Source: JAUSPI01 sp964650385 (GTDB taxonomy: Bacteria; Desulfobacterota; Syntrophia; Syntrophales; JADFWA01). From it: a DNA stretch of 64,000 nucleotides. Below are positions 25,397 through 34,377 of the stretch, piece by piece (within the stretch, counting starts at the first letter, position 1; the number at the start of each line of letters is the position of its first letter). The DNA is taken from contig CAZYTP010000002.1 in assembly GCA_964650385.1 (NCBI GenBank), positions 1 to 64,000 on the forward strand. The letters are read 5' to 3'. The notes under the pieces are model-generated. The model was not told the origin of the DNA. It did not search any database and saw only the letters and a program-made list of their open reading frames with translations. The position numbers were made by a program, and so were the translations under genes.

Positions 25397-27484
25397 ATGG
25401 CAAGTGCAAATGTTGCAGTTCATCCTGTCATGGAATGGGTCAAAAGCAGCAGCACATTTTTGGCGGTAGGAATAGTCGGTGTTTTGCTGGTTATGATGAT
25501 ACCCCTTCCTCCGTTTATTCTTGACTTGCTGCTTTCCTTTAATATTACATTTGCCATAGTAATCCTTCTTGTTGCCATTTATGTATTAAAACCGCTTGAT
25601 TTTTCGGTTTTTCCTTCCGTTCTTTTGATTGCTACACTGTTGCGGCTGTCGCTAAACGTTGCATCAACCCGCTTAATTCTTCTTCATGGCAATGAGGGGA
25701 CTGCAGCTGCCGGACAGGTTATCAAATCCTTTGGTACATTTGTGGTGGGCGGCAATTTTTTGATTGGGTTTATAGTGTTTATGGTACTTGTCTTGATCAA
25801 TTTTATTGTCATTACCAAGGGTGCAACGAGAATTGCCGAAGTTGCGGCACGGTTTACGCTGGATGCCATGCCGGGCAAGCAAATGAGCATTGATGCGGAT
25901 TTGAATACGGGGCTCATTTCTGAGTCCCAGGCGAGGATCAAACGCGATTCTATAGCAAGGGAGGCCGATTTCTATGGTGCAATGGATGGTGCGAGCAAAT
26001 TTGTCAGAGGTGACGCTATAGCAGGAATCATTATTGCGCTAATTAATATTGTAGGCGGATTGATTATTGGTGTGCTTCAACAGGGGATGCCGGTTGCCGA
26101 TGCTGCCCGTACATATACGCTCCTGACGGTTGGAGACGGTCTGGTTACGCAGATTCCAGCCCTGATTATATCAACCGGAGCGGGAATGCTGATAACCAGG
26201 TCAACGGCGTCATACGATCTCAGCAGCGAAATAAAATCGCAAATCTTTTTACAACCGAAGGCAATGGCTTCAGCCTCCGTTATGTTGCTTATCTTTGGTT
26301 TAATACCGGGTATGCCGACTGTGCCGTTCTTGATTATCGCATCTGTTGTAGCATTTATCGCGTTTACTGCTTTCAAGTCAAGCGAACAGGTTGGAGAAGT
26401 TGAAGAAGAAGGTCCTGTGGGAATGCCGGCAAGGGAACCATTGGAGGAACTGTTGCCACTTGATATGCTGGAACTCGAAGTCGGATATAATCTGGTTTCC
26501 CTTGTTGATGCAAAACAGGGGGGAGAACTTCTGCACCGCATTAGAACTTTCAGGCGGCAGATGACTGCCGAGATGGGCTTTATCATGCCTGCGATACATA
26601 TTCGCGATAATCTCCAGCTAAAGCCCGGTGAGTATGCCATTAAATTAAAGGGAGTAAATATTGCACGTGGGGAGCTAATGATGGGCCATTATATGGTGAT
26701 CACGCCCGATGATAAGGCTGTAGCGATTGCAGGGCACAAAACAAAAGAGCCGGCATTCGGTCTTCCCGCAGTCTGGATAGAGGCGGGAGAAAAAGAAAGC
26801 ATACAGGCACAGGGGCATGTTGTAGTGGATGCGGCGACTGTATTAACCACTCACATTACCGAAGTTGTTAAAACGCACGCCGATGAATTACTGGGAAGAC
26901 AGGATGTACAGTACCTGCTGGATAATTTGGCACAGTCACATCCGAAAATTGTCGAAGAAGTTGTGCCGAATATTATTTCGCTTGGTACCATCAATAAAGT
27001 TCTTCAGGAGCTTTTAAGGGAGCGGGTTTCAATCCGCGATCTTCTCACTATAATGGAGACATTGGCCGATTATGCTCCAGTGACAAAAAACGCCGATTTA
27101 CTAACCGGATATGTTAGGCAAGCCCTGTCACGAACCATTACACAACAATATGTTGAGGATGACGGTACTATGACGGTGGTTATGATGTCTCCAGCGGTGG
27201 AAGATGCCATAAGCCAGTCTGTTCAGCACACGGAATATGAATCATTCGTTACACCTGATCCAGGCATTGTTCAAAAAATCGTCAGCAATCTTCAGGAATT
27301 TACGACAACATTCTCCGAGAAGGGATTACAGCCCATTGTTCTCTGTTCACCCAGTGTCCGGACCTACGTCCGAAAGATTCTGGCAAAGTTTTTCCCCCAT
27401 ATTGTTATCCTGTCACATAACGAAATCAGCCATAATGTCAACATTAAATCACTTGGAGTAGTGGGGGTTAAGGATGCAGCTTAA
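25397..27484 (+). CDS. flhA: Flagellar export gate protein FlhA
   Basis: 695 residues, normal length. The N-terminal membrane half has the family signatures LRLSLNVASTRLILLHG, GFIVFMVLVLINFIVITKGATRIAEVAARFTLDAMPGKQMSIDADLN and GASKFVRGDAIAGI. The C-terminal cytoplasmic half (from about residue 350) is the platform that docks late-substrate chaperones. It overlaps flhF by 11 bases, starting the flhA-flhF-flhG-fliA run. Confidence 0.97.
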   Translation: MASANVAVHPVMEWVKSSSTFLAVGIVGVLLVMMIPLPPFILDLLLSFNITFAIVILLVAIYVLKPLDFSVFPSVLLIATLLRLSLNVASTRLILLHGNEGTAAAGQVIKSFGTFVVGGNFLIGFIVFMVLVLINFIVITKGATRIAEVAARFTLDAMPGKQMSIDADLNTGLISESQARIKRDSIAREADFYGAMDGASKFVRGDAIAGIIIALINIVGGLIIGVLQQGMPVADAARTYTLLTVGDGLVTQIPALIISTGAGMLITRSTASYDLSSEIKSQIFLQPKAMASASVMLLIFGLIPGMPTVPFLIIASVVAFIAFTAFKSSEQVGEVEEEGPVGMPAREPLEELLPLDMLELEVGYNLVSLVDAKQGGELLHRIRTFRRQMTAEMGFIMPAIHIRDNLQLKPGEYAIKLKGVNIARGELMMGHYMVITPDDKAVAIAGHKTKEPAFGLPAVWIEAGEKESIQAQGHVVVDAATVLTTHITEVVKTHADELLGRQDVQYLLDNLAQSHPKIVEEVVPNIISLGTINKVLQELLRERVSIRDLLTIMETLADYAPVTKNADLLTGYVRQALSRTITQQYVEDDGTMTVVMMSPAVEDAISQSVQHTEYESFVTPDPGIVQKIVSNLQEFTTTFSEKGLQPIVLCSPSVRTYVRKILAKFFPHIVILSHNEISHNVNIKSLGVVGVKDAA

Positions 27485-28640
27485 GAGGTATGAAGCAAAA
27501 AGTATCCACGAGGCAATGGGGAAAATAAAGCGGGATTTGGGCGACAGCGCCGTTGTCCTATCGACGAAAAGGATGAAAAGCAAAAAAGGGCAAATGATTG
27601 AGGTGATTGCCGCTCGTGATGAAGATTTGATAAATGAAAGTAAACTACAAGAGTCAAGTGATGAAAGCAACATGTCCGATATACACTCGACAATCAGGTC
27701 GGATGTCAGTGAACTGAAATGTTTCATGATGGATTTTATGAGAAGTGTGAACATCGGTGCGGAACTGACCGAGATTAAAGAAAATCTTAACACTTTTTTT
27801 GATTTTTTAGGAATTCAGAAAAGTGAGAAAAAATCTCCTTGTCTTTCAAAGGCTTATTATTACCTTTTAACGACAGGCATATCGAGGAAACAGGCGTTAG
27901 GGTTGATAGAAAAACTACAGGATAATTATGAGCCACAGAAGTTGCAGAACTATGATGACACATTGAAATATCTGGAGGATATTCTCAGGCAGTCAATTGC
28001 CCTTTCATATGGAAAACAGACAGAGAAAAGAAAGGTTTGTGCCTTTGTCGGTCCAACCGGTACCGGGAAGACGACAACTCTGGCAAAACTTGCGGCACAT
28101 CATTTGTTTGACAAGAAATCAAAGATTGGAATCATAACCATGGATACATATCGTATCGGTGCTACAGATCAATTAAAAAAGTATGCTGACATTATGAATG
28201 TCCCCATGAAAGTCGCGACTGAAAAGTGCGAACTTGAAAAGGCTCTTGCGAATTTTTCGGACAGGGAAGTTGTTCTTGTGGACACGCCCGGAAGGAGTCG
28301 CATGGATGGAGGATATTTGCTGAAATTGAGGGATTGTATTTCGACGATACCATCTGTGGAGACAAATCTTGTTATGAGTGTTACGTCAAACCGCAAGAGC
28401 ATGATTAATACGGCAAATCGGTTCGGCATTACCGGCTATAATAATATAATATTTACAAAACTGGATGATTCCGATTGTTTTGGACACATTTATAATGTGA
28501 TTGATACTATAAGCAAACCGGTATCATACATTACTGACGGACAGAATGTCCCGCGGGATATACAGGCAGTTGATCCCGGAATATTGGCAAGAATCATAAT
28601 GAAAAACAGGATCCGTATCACATTGAGAAGGAGTAATTAG
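27474..28640 (+). CDS. flhF: Flagellar placement GTPase FlhF
   Basis: 388 residues. N-terminal basic region (MQLKRYEAKSIHEAMGKIKRDLG) and a C-terminal SRP-type NG domain: P-loop FVGPTGTGKTTTLAKLA, G2/G3 region TMDTYRIGATDQLKKYA and VVLVDTPGRS, TKLDDSDCFG. The family sets where polar flagella are built, together with FlhG. Gene order flhA-flhF-flhG-fliA is that of polar flagellates. Confidence 0.96.
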   Translation: MQLKRYEAKSIHEAMGKIKRDLGDSAVVLSTKRMKSKKGQMIEVIAARDEDLINESKLQESSDESNMSDIHSTIRSDVSELKCFMMDFMRSVNIGAELTEIKENLNTFFDFLGIQKSEKKSPCLSKAYYYLLTTGISRKQALGLIEKLQDNYEPQKLQNYDDTLKYLEDILRQSIALSYGKQTEKRKVCAFVGPTGTGKTTTLAKLAAHHLFDKKSKIGIITMDTYRIGATDQLKKYADIMNVPMKVATEKCELEKALANFSDREVVLVDTPGRSRMDGGYLLKLRDCISTIPSVETNLVMSVTSNRKSMINTANRFGITGYNNIIFTKLDDSDCFGHIYNVIDTISKPVSYITDGQNVPRDIQAVDPGILARIIMKNRIRITLRRSN

Positions 28641-29546
28641 GTGGATCAAGCAGAGACGCTCAGGGACATAAAAAGAAGAACAACCGGGACGGATAGCGGT
28701 AATCTGGTAAAAGGGAAGAAGGAGAAGGCGAGAAATCCGGATATACGGGTTATTGCTATAACCAGTGGCAAGGGAGGAGTAGGCAAAACAAATATTGCGG
28801 CAAATATTTCGTATGCCTTGTCTATGAGGGGGAAAAAAACCTTACTCCTTGATGCAGATACGGGATTAGCCAATATTGATGTTATCTTAGGGATTACACC
28901 AAAGTACAATTTGTGTCACATACTGACGGGAGAAAAGACTGTCGCGGAGGCGATTGTTAAAGGCCCCGGTGGCATGATGATTCTGCCGGCGTCGTCAGGC
29001 ATTCAGGAAATAACGGAAATGTCGGGGGGGCAAAAGCTTACACTATTGGATATGCTGGAAGATTTCGATGAGGATCTGGATTTTATGTTAATTGATACTG
29101 GTGCCGGAATAGCAGGGAATGTGATGTTTTTTAATATGTGTGCCAGTGAAATTATTGTCGTTGTTTCTCCTGAACCGACCTCGTTGACCGACGCATATGC
29201 ATTGATAAAGGTTCTCTATAAGAGTCACGCAGCGAAACGATTTATGGTACTTGTGAACATGTCTCGAGATGCGAGTGAAGCGAGTGCCGTGTATCGTAGG
29301 TTAAGCAAGGCCGTTGAGCATTTTCTCAAACTTTCAGTTGAGTATCTTGGGTTTATTCCTTTCGATGAGAGCGTTAAACAGGTAATAAAAAGACAACATT
29401 TACTGATGGAAGTATTTCCTTCTTCAAAGGCAAGCGTACATATTGCCAAGATTGCTGAGCTATTGTCCCGGCAGAAGACAACCACATGTAATCCTGGTAC
29501 TATTAAATTTTTTAACAGAGCGATAATTAATAATTATGACAGATAA
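28641..29546 (+). CDS. flhG: Flagellar number regulator FlhG (FleN/YlxH), MinD-like ATPase
   Basis: 301 residues with a GTG start directly after the flhF stop. The deviant Walker A ITSGKGGVGKTNIAANISYAL, switch I DADTGLANIDVILGI and switch II MLIDTGAGIAGNV define a MinD/ParA ATPase. The short basic N-terminus ending before residue 35 is the kind that stimulates FlhF GTPase. It limits flagellar number and in some species antagonises the sigma-54 activator. Its end overlaps fliA. Confidence 0.95.
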   Translation: MDQAETLRDIKRRTTGTDSGNLVKGKKEKARNPDIRVIAITSGKGGVGKTNIAANISYALSMRGKKTLLLDADTGLANIDVILGITPKYNLCHILTGEKTVAEAIVKGPGGMMILPASSGIQEITEMSGGQKLTLLDMLEDFDEDLDFMLIDTGAGIAGNVMFFNMCASEIIVVVSPEPTSLTDAYALIKVLYKSHAAKRFMVLVNMSRDASEASAVYRRLSKAVEHFLKLSVEYLGFIPFDESVKQVIKRQHLLMEVFPSSKASVHIAKIAELLSRQKTTTCNPGTIKFFNRAIINNYDR

Positions 29547-30288
29547 GAAGAAACGCGAAGAACAAATCATGAAATATGTCCCTCTCGTTAAAAATGTTGT
29601 CGGGAGGATTATGTTGCGGCTGCCGAGCCATGTTGACAAAGAAGACCTTATTAATGTTGGGGTCATAGGACTTATGTCTGCCTTGGAGCGGTTTGATGAA
29701 ACGAAAAATGTAAAATTTGAAACATATGCCAGATTCAGGATACGTGGCGCAATACTGGACGAATTGCGATCGAGGGATGCTGTGTCGCGATCAGCGCGGA
29801 ACAAAGGTGCCAAACTTGAAAAGGCATATGCGGTATTACAGGTGGAATTAGGAAGAATGCCGACGGATGAAGAAGTGATCGGGTATCTCAATATATCGCT
29901 GGAACAGTATTACAAGCTCCTTAATGATGCACGGGGAGTTTACATCTTAAACACTGACGATCTTTCTCCGGATTATTTGAGAAAAAATACTCCACAGGAT
30001 GTCCTGGAAAAAATTGATCAGGACAATCCGTTATCGTTCATTACCAGCACTGAGACGAAGGAGGTATTAAAAAGTGCAATCGAGGCATTACCCGAAAAGG
30101 AACGAATTGTCTTGTCGCTCTACTACTACGAGGAATTGACTTTGCTGGAGATAGGCAAGGTTATGGAATTGACGGAATCCAGGATTTGCCAGATTCATTC
30201 CAAGGCAATATTGAAATTGAGATCTGTGCTCAAAACATTAAAAGACAGGGAAAATATAGAACCTCTTTCATGCATGCATTCAAGCTGA
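29536..30288 (+). CDS. fliA: Flagellar sigma factor FliA (sigma-28)
   Basis: 250 residues. Region 2: LINVGVIGLMSALERFDETKNVKFETYARFRIRGAILDELR. Region 3: RNKGAKLEKAYAVLQVELGRMPTDEEV. Region 4: LPEKERIVLSLYYYEELTLLEIGKVMELTESRICQIHSKAI. It should read the three TAAAG...CCGATAA promoters found before flgM, fliD and fliC, and is held in check by FlgM. Start overlaps flhG by 11 bases. Confidence 0.97.
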   Translation: MTDKKKREEQIMKYVPLVKNVVGRIMLRLPSHVDKEDLINVGVIGLMSALERFDETKNVKFETYARFRIRGAILDELRSRDAVSRSARNKGAKLEKAYAVLQVELGRMPTDEEVIGYLNISLEQYYKLLNDARGVYILNTDDLSPDYLRKNTPQDVLEKIDQDNPLSFITSTETKEVLKSAIEALPEKERIVLSLYYYEELTLLEIGKVMELTESRICQIHSKAILKLRSVLKTLKDRENIEPLSCMHSS

Positions 30289-30344
30289 AACAGCAAATAA
30301 CGATAAGATATAAAACGGAAGAGAGATATAACAAGAGAAGCGCT

Positions 30345-30812
30345 ATGCCTGACAATGTGTCTTTAATTAAAATATCGTGCCTGCCCGCGTGTGTTGTAGC
30401 GATAATAATATTGGTGAATGTTTTCTTTTCAGGCATATATATCGCAGGTTGTGCCGAAAAACCTGAGGCTGAGCTTGCCCATAAGGCAGAAGAGAGCCTG
30501 AAAGTTGACACTCCACCTCAATACAAATTTGAGTATTTTAATGATTTCATTATATACGTATGCAGTGAAAAGGAAAAAGTCGGCGTGTTGCTCTGTGATA
30601 TAGCTTTGGAGTTAAATTACGGGATGAAATTATCAGGTGACAGAGGAGATTTGAGGAAATTGTTATACAGGATGCTGAAATCACTCGATCAGGAAAATGA
30701 TTCGCGGAACCTGAAAAAACAACTGCGGGAAAATATTAAAGTTGCCATTAATGCGGCAATGGGCGAAAAGGTCGTCAAGGAAGTAAATTTCGTCAAGTTT
30801 ATCCTGCTATAA
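30345..30812 (+). CDS. Second, divergent FliL-like protein
   Basis: 155 residues from ATG 30345; the frame is open upstream into fliA but the ATG follows GAGAAGCG and gives a membrane-anchored product. The helix SCLPACVVAIIILVNVFFSGIYIA is followed by a FliL-like domain: LLCDIALELNYGM matches the LIVNL...YLKVTV segment, and the end REN IKVAINAAMGEKVVKEVNFVKFILL matches the FliL C-terminus. It differs much from the FliL at 19154. A dedicated role beside FliA or the stator is unknown. Confidence 0.7.
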   Translation: MPDNVSLIKISCLPACVVAIIILVNVFFSGIYIAGCAEKPEAELAHKAEESLKVDTPPQYKFEYFNDFIIYVCSEKEKVGVLLCDIALELNYGMKLSGDRGDLRKLLYRMLKSLDQENDSRNLKKQLRENIKVAINAAMGEKVVKEVNFVKFILL

Positions 30813-30886
30813 AAAAACAAAAAGTTGTTGAATGACTGCATTGTTGTCCAGGGAAACAGTGTGATGAACCGGGGAAGGGGATAAAA

Positions 30887-31195
30887 ATGAGAAAAGCATA
30901 TTATTTTTTAATTGGCATCATGATATTTATAGGGTATATTTCGCCCTGCTATGCCCTTACATCGGAAGAGGTTTTAAAGTTGAAGAATGCGGGTGTCAGC
31001 GATAAAACGATTCAAATTATGCTAAAGCAAGAAGAACAGGGTGTTAGAGAAGTTCAAGATGACAAAGGAAATACGAACATTATCTATTCCACAGGATCCT
31101 CAGCACGCAGGGGAGAAAAAGATCGCGAGGAAGCGGAAAAAATGAAGAAGGCATGGGATATGCTGGATAATGTTATTATTGATGAACGCAAATAG
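30887..31195 (+). CDS. Small exported protein of unknown function
   Basis: 102 residues, not recognised. A clear signal peptide (FLIGIMIFIGYISPCYA, cleavage likely after CYA) precedes a short domain LTSEEVLKLKNAGVSDKTIQIMLKQEEQG, which resembles the short helix-turn helical motifs found in small periplasmic proteins of deltaproteobacteria, and a charged C-terminus. GGGGAAGGGG precedes the ATG. It lies within the fliA-to-kinase run. Confidence 0.72.
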   Translation: MRKAYYFLIGIMIFIGYISPCYALTSEEVLKLKNAGVSDKTIQIMLKQEEQGVREVQDDKGNTNIIYSTGSSARRGEKDREEAEKMKKAWDMLDNVIIDERK

Positions 31196-31215
31196 CACCA
31201 AAGAGAAACACTATA

Positions 31216-31989
31216 ATGATAATCGATGGACATGCTAAACATGTAGAGTTGTTCAACGAGCTGAGAAAAGAATTCGAGGCTACCGTTGTACAAGAACTTA
31301 TTCCTGGTATTATTCATAACTTTGCAAATCCCCTTAACGGGATTTTGGGGCGTTCTCAATTGTTGCGAAGAAGGGCACATGAGTGGTTTAAAACGGTAGA
31401 TGTCAGTGACAATGAACCGAGGAATCATGAAAAGATACTCAATGACATTGATCTCATAACAGAAGAAACAGATAGATTGTTTGATTTGTTCAACGATCTT
31501 TCAGCTAAAGTTTATAATTTACAGGACACGACAACTAAAAAAATTAACATTCCTGATTTGATAAAAACAGAAACGGATTTCTTCGATTTCTACCTGAATT
31601 TCAGACACTCTATTAAAAAAGAACTGGTACTGGAGCGGAATATACCGGTTGTTACCGGAATTTTATCCGAATATGCTATCGCTTTTTCAACGATTATTCG
31701 ATACTCGATGAATTCCATGAGAACAAGCCCGACAAAGAATCTGACAATTACCACGTATTACGACAAACCTGATGTTTGCGTGAAGATAGAAGATACCGGG
31801 ATACATACACTTGAAGGCGAGAAAGGGAATCTCCTTGACGGCATTTCATCCGCGAGCGGACCTTTTTGTAATCCGGACAAAAATGCGGGATTGTTAAATG
31901 CCCTCTCTCTTCTGAAAAAATACGATGCTAACTTTCATGTAGGGAATATAAATGGTATTCATACTCTCTGCGTGAAAATTCCATGCTGA
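31216..31989 (+). CDS. Atypical cytoplasmic histidine kinase, possibly FlrB-like
   Basis: 257 residues with no membrane segment. An H-box-like motif has His34 in IIHNFANPLNGI, the usual following Glu being Asn. The C-terminal half has an HATPase-like layout with IEDTGI as a G1 box and a weak N box (RYSMNSMRTS); the G2 glycines are not obvious. It could phosphorylate the response regulator at 3747, which has a phosphoacceptor Asp and no adjacent kinase. The degenerate ATP site makes catalysis uncertain; it may instead be a partner or phosphatase. Confidence 0.65.
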   Translation: MIIDGHAKHVELFNELRKEFEATVVQELIPGIIHNFANPLNGILGRSQLLRRRAHEWFKTVDVSDNEPRNHEKILNDIDLITEETDRLFDLFNDLSAKVYNLQDTTTKKINIPDLIKTETDFFDFYLNFRHSIKKELVLERNIPVVTGILSEYAIAFSTIIRYSMNSMRTSPTKNLTITTYYDKPDVCVKIEDTGIHTLEGEKGNLLDGISSASGPFCNPDKNAGLLNALSLLKKYDANFHVGNINGIHTLCVKIPC

Positions 31990-32137
31990 GTTTCCATCCA
32001 TTTCCATTGGAAAATAGCGATAGGTTCAAGGTTTCCAATGGTTATGACGATAATATTTTATATATAACGTAATATATACTTGCTACCATGAATCTGGTCA
32101 GTGTTTTTTAACGGCAAGTAGATGTGAGAAGTATAAG

Positions 32138-32470
32138 ATGAGATCGCTGGATGTAAATCAGATTATTTTACAAACAAATGCTGTAGAGCGTGTTCAGCAG
32201 GTTCAGCAACAGCATCCGGACGTTCAGCAGCGTTACTTTAAAGATCAGTTAAGAAAAGAGGAAAAGGAGTTAAAGGAAAAAGTCAAAGATACTCACGAAG
32301 CTGAGAATTCCATTATTGATGAAAAAGACAGACGAAACCGTCAGGAAGGTCGTTCCGAGGGGAAAAAGGGGCAAGAAAGCAAGGAAGATGCGGACAATAA
32401 AGATACGGATAATGAAAATCATATGTCTCTTGTTGACGAGTGTGGAGGAACTGTCGATATAAAGGTGTGA
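32138..32470 (+). CDS. Small charged protein in the flagellar cluster
   Basis: 110 residues, not recognised. Opens with a Gln/Val-rich helix (ERVQQVQQQHPDVQQRYF), then a Lys/Glu coiled-coil-like segment and a very acidic C-terminus. No membrane segment. The stop precedes the next GTG start by one base, so it is probably co-translated with the DUF2802-like gene. Confidence 0.6.
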   Translation: MRSLDVNQIILQTNAVERVQQVQQQHPDVQQRYFKDQLRKEEKELKEKVKDTHEAENSIIDEKDRRNRQEGRSEGKKGQESKEDADNKDTDNENHMSLVDECGGTVDIKV

Positions 32471-32471
32471 T

Positions 32472-32948
32472 GTGGATATAGAAACATTACTGAGATTTCA
32501 AGTTCTTGCCGATGTCGCGTTGTTTCTTGTCATAGTGTTGCTCTGCATTGTTGTGACGAGGGAGAACAGAAAAAGATCACATGGGCTGAATCAGGATTCT
32601 TTTGAAGAGTTTAAAAAATTGATTGAGGGTTCTCAAAAGTCTGCCGAATATTTGTCGCAGGCGATTAGCGAGGGTAGAAACTCCCTGAAGGAACTTTCGT
32701 ATACGTTGGATGAAAAAGAAAGAAGGTTGCGAAGGCTGGTCGAAGATTCAGAAATAATACAGGAGAAGGCCGAGGGGGAAAAGATTCGAACGGGGGAAAG
32801 AGCCGATCTCAGTAAAACGCATGATTCTGCCGTACGAATGGCGCAGCAGGGTTTTTCGGATAAGGACATAGCCGATACGCTGGGTGTGCCGGAAGGAGAA
32901 ATCAATCTTATCCTTGATCTGGATCGTAAAAAAATTGAGAATGGTTAA
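32472..32948 (+). CDS. DUF2802-like membrane protein with HTH-like C-terminus
   Basis: 158 residues, GTG start. N-terminal helix LADVALFLVIVLLCIVVTRE, then coiled coil (SLKELSYTLDEKERRLRRLVED), then a C-terminal helix-turn-helix-like domain AVRMAQQGFSDKDIADTLGVPEGEINLILDL. This arrangement, a membrane helix plus DUF2802-type domain, is seen in flagellar clusters of several phyla with no known function. The stop overlaps the next ATG (TAATG). Confidence 0.65.
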   Translation: MDIETLLRFQVLADVALFLVIVLLCIVVTRENRKRSHGLNQDSFEEFKKLIEGSQKSAEYLSQAISEGRNSLKELSYTLDEKERRLRRLVEDSEIIQEKAEGEKIRTGERADLSKTHDSAVRMAQQGFSDKDIADTLGVPEGEINLILDLDRKKIENG

Positions 32949-34087
32949 TGCCGTCAATACCACCAATTATAATCTCACCTGATAGATCCGATAATTTATT
33001 CCGGATTCAAACCAAAGGAAATATGCTGCCTCCCCTCTCGGTAGGGGAAATCGTCAAAGCGGAAGTTATCGAGCAATTCGGTGACAGAAATGTCCTTATT
33101 TTGCTGAAGGGCAAAAGGATTACTGCAGATTCGGCTTTGATGCACAATAAAGGCGAGCGTGTGAAGGCTCGTGTTGAACAGATACAGCCTCGTGTTATTC
33201 TTCGTATTGTGGGAAACCAGACATCACCTTCTTCGGTAATAAGGGAGAATATCGGCTTTTATCGTTTGAATCCAACGGGATTGATTGATTTTTTTAATGA
33301 GGTGAACCGGATATTCAGCCAGAAAGATCTTGGAAATCTGTTTTCTCTCCTGGGAAAAGAAAATATGACGACTATCCTGAAAATGGTTCAGTCTTTGACT
33401 CTGTCACAATCGACATTAAACACCGGTTTTTTCAAAGATTATATCTATAATCTCGGTTACCTGATGGAGAAGGAATTGGGCGAAGCCCTTACCAGGAAGT
33501 TTGGCAAGGCTTCGGCGGTAAAAAAGGCTTCTCACAATCTGAAGGGACTTTTATTGGCGTTGAAAAACAAGCTCCATGGATTGACAACAGATAAAAAACA
33601 TCACGGGGTAGAGAAGCTTTTGCGGTTTATCGATTTATCCGTGAAGTCAATCGAAGCACATCAGGTCTCCAACGTTGTGCTTCAGGAGCGTGACAATGTA
33701 TATCTTTTTAACATTCCGATGCTTTCCCCTGACGGAATGGGCCTCGCGGAGATTTTTCTGAAATTTGATGGTAAAGATGCAAAAGGAAGCGGCCAAAAAA
33801 AAACCTGCAAGATGGTATGTATGTTTACGATGGATGCCCTCGGTGACATTATTGTCGAAACAACGATTGAAGAGCCTAAATTGAAATGTGACATATATTG
33901 CCAAGATCAAACAATATGTGATTTTATAATACCGTTTTTAGCGGAAATAAAGGAAAGGCTCGATGCAATAGGCTATGAAGCAAGTTATGTTACGTGTGTG
34001 ATAGGTAAGGATATGGAGAAAATGAAAAAAGGATACAGGAAATTGCCGTATCTCCATGATCAGGAAGGTGTGAATGTGGTTGTTTGA
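32948..34087 (+). CDS. FliK-like hook-length control family protein
   Basis: 379 residues. The N-terminal part has an OB-like stretch (LSVGEIVKAEVIEQFGDRNVLILLKGKRI), and the C-terminal 100 residues resemble the FliK hook domain (MDALGDIIVETTIEEPKLKCDIYCQDQTICDFIIPFLAEIKERLDAIGY). The stop overlaps the TTG of the FlhB-C-domain gene. The paired order recalls ylqG-ylqH of Bacillus. A FliK at 12440 already serves the hook, so a second role is likely but unknown. Confidence 0.6.
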   Translation: MPSIPPIIISPDRSDNLFRIQTKGNMLPPLSVGEIVKAEVIEQFGDRNVLILLKGKRITADSALMHNKGERVKARVEQIQPRVILRIVGNQTSPSSVIRENIGFYRLNPTGLIDFFNEVNRIFSQKDLGNLFSLLGKENMTTILKMVQSLTLSQSTLNTGFFKDYIYNLGYLMEKELGEALTRKFGKASAVKKASHNLKGLLLALKNKLHGLTTDKKHHGVEKLLRFIDLSVKSIEAHQVSNVVLQERDNVYLFNIPMLSPDGMGLAEIFLKFDGKDAKGSGQKKTCKMVCMFTMDALGDIIVETTIEEPKLKCDIYCQDQTICDFIIPFLAEIKERLDAIGYEASYVTCVIGKDMEKMKKGYRKLPYLHDQEGVNVVV

Positions 34088-34377
34088 AAATGAACACGGA
34101 TGAAAAGAAATTACAAATTGCTGCTTCAATAAAATATGACAGCAAAACAGATGTAGCACCAATAGTTACCGCAAAAGGACGTGGGTATATTGCGGAGAAA
34201 ATCATAGAAATAGCGAAAAAGCATAACATCCCGATAAAAGAGGATCCCGCCCTTGTTCAGATCTTAAGCCAGCTTGATATCGACGAACACATACCGCCCG
34301 AACTCTATAAAGCTGTCGCTGAAATTCTTGCCTTTGTTTACTCCCTCAACGAACGCTACCGACAGAAAATTTCATAA
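34084..34377 (+). CDS. FlhB C-domain homologue (FlhX/YlqH type)
   Basis: 97 residues, TTG start overlapping the preceding stop; ATG 34090 is an alternative. It is alike to the C-terminal cytoplasmic FlhB domain: AASIKYD and VTAKGRGYIAEKIIEIAKKHNIPIKEDPALVQIL match FlhB, ending PPELYKAVAEILAFVYSL. The NPTH cleavage site and membrane part are absent. Such proteins can stand in for the cleaved FlhB C-domain in studied bacteria. It sits next to a FliK-like gene. Confidence 0.85.
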   Translation: MKMNTDEKKLQIAASIKYDSKTDVAPIVTAKGRGYIAEKIIEIAKKHNIPIKEDPALVQILSQLDIDEHIPPELYKAVAEILAFVYSLNERYRQKIS

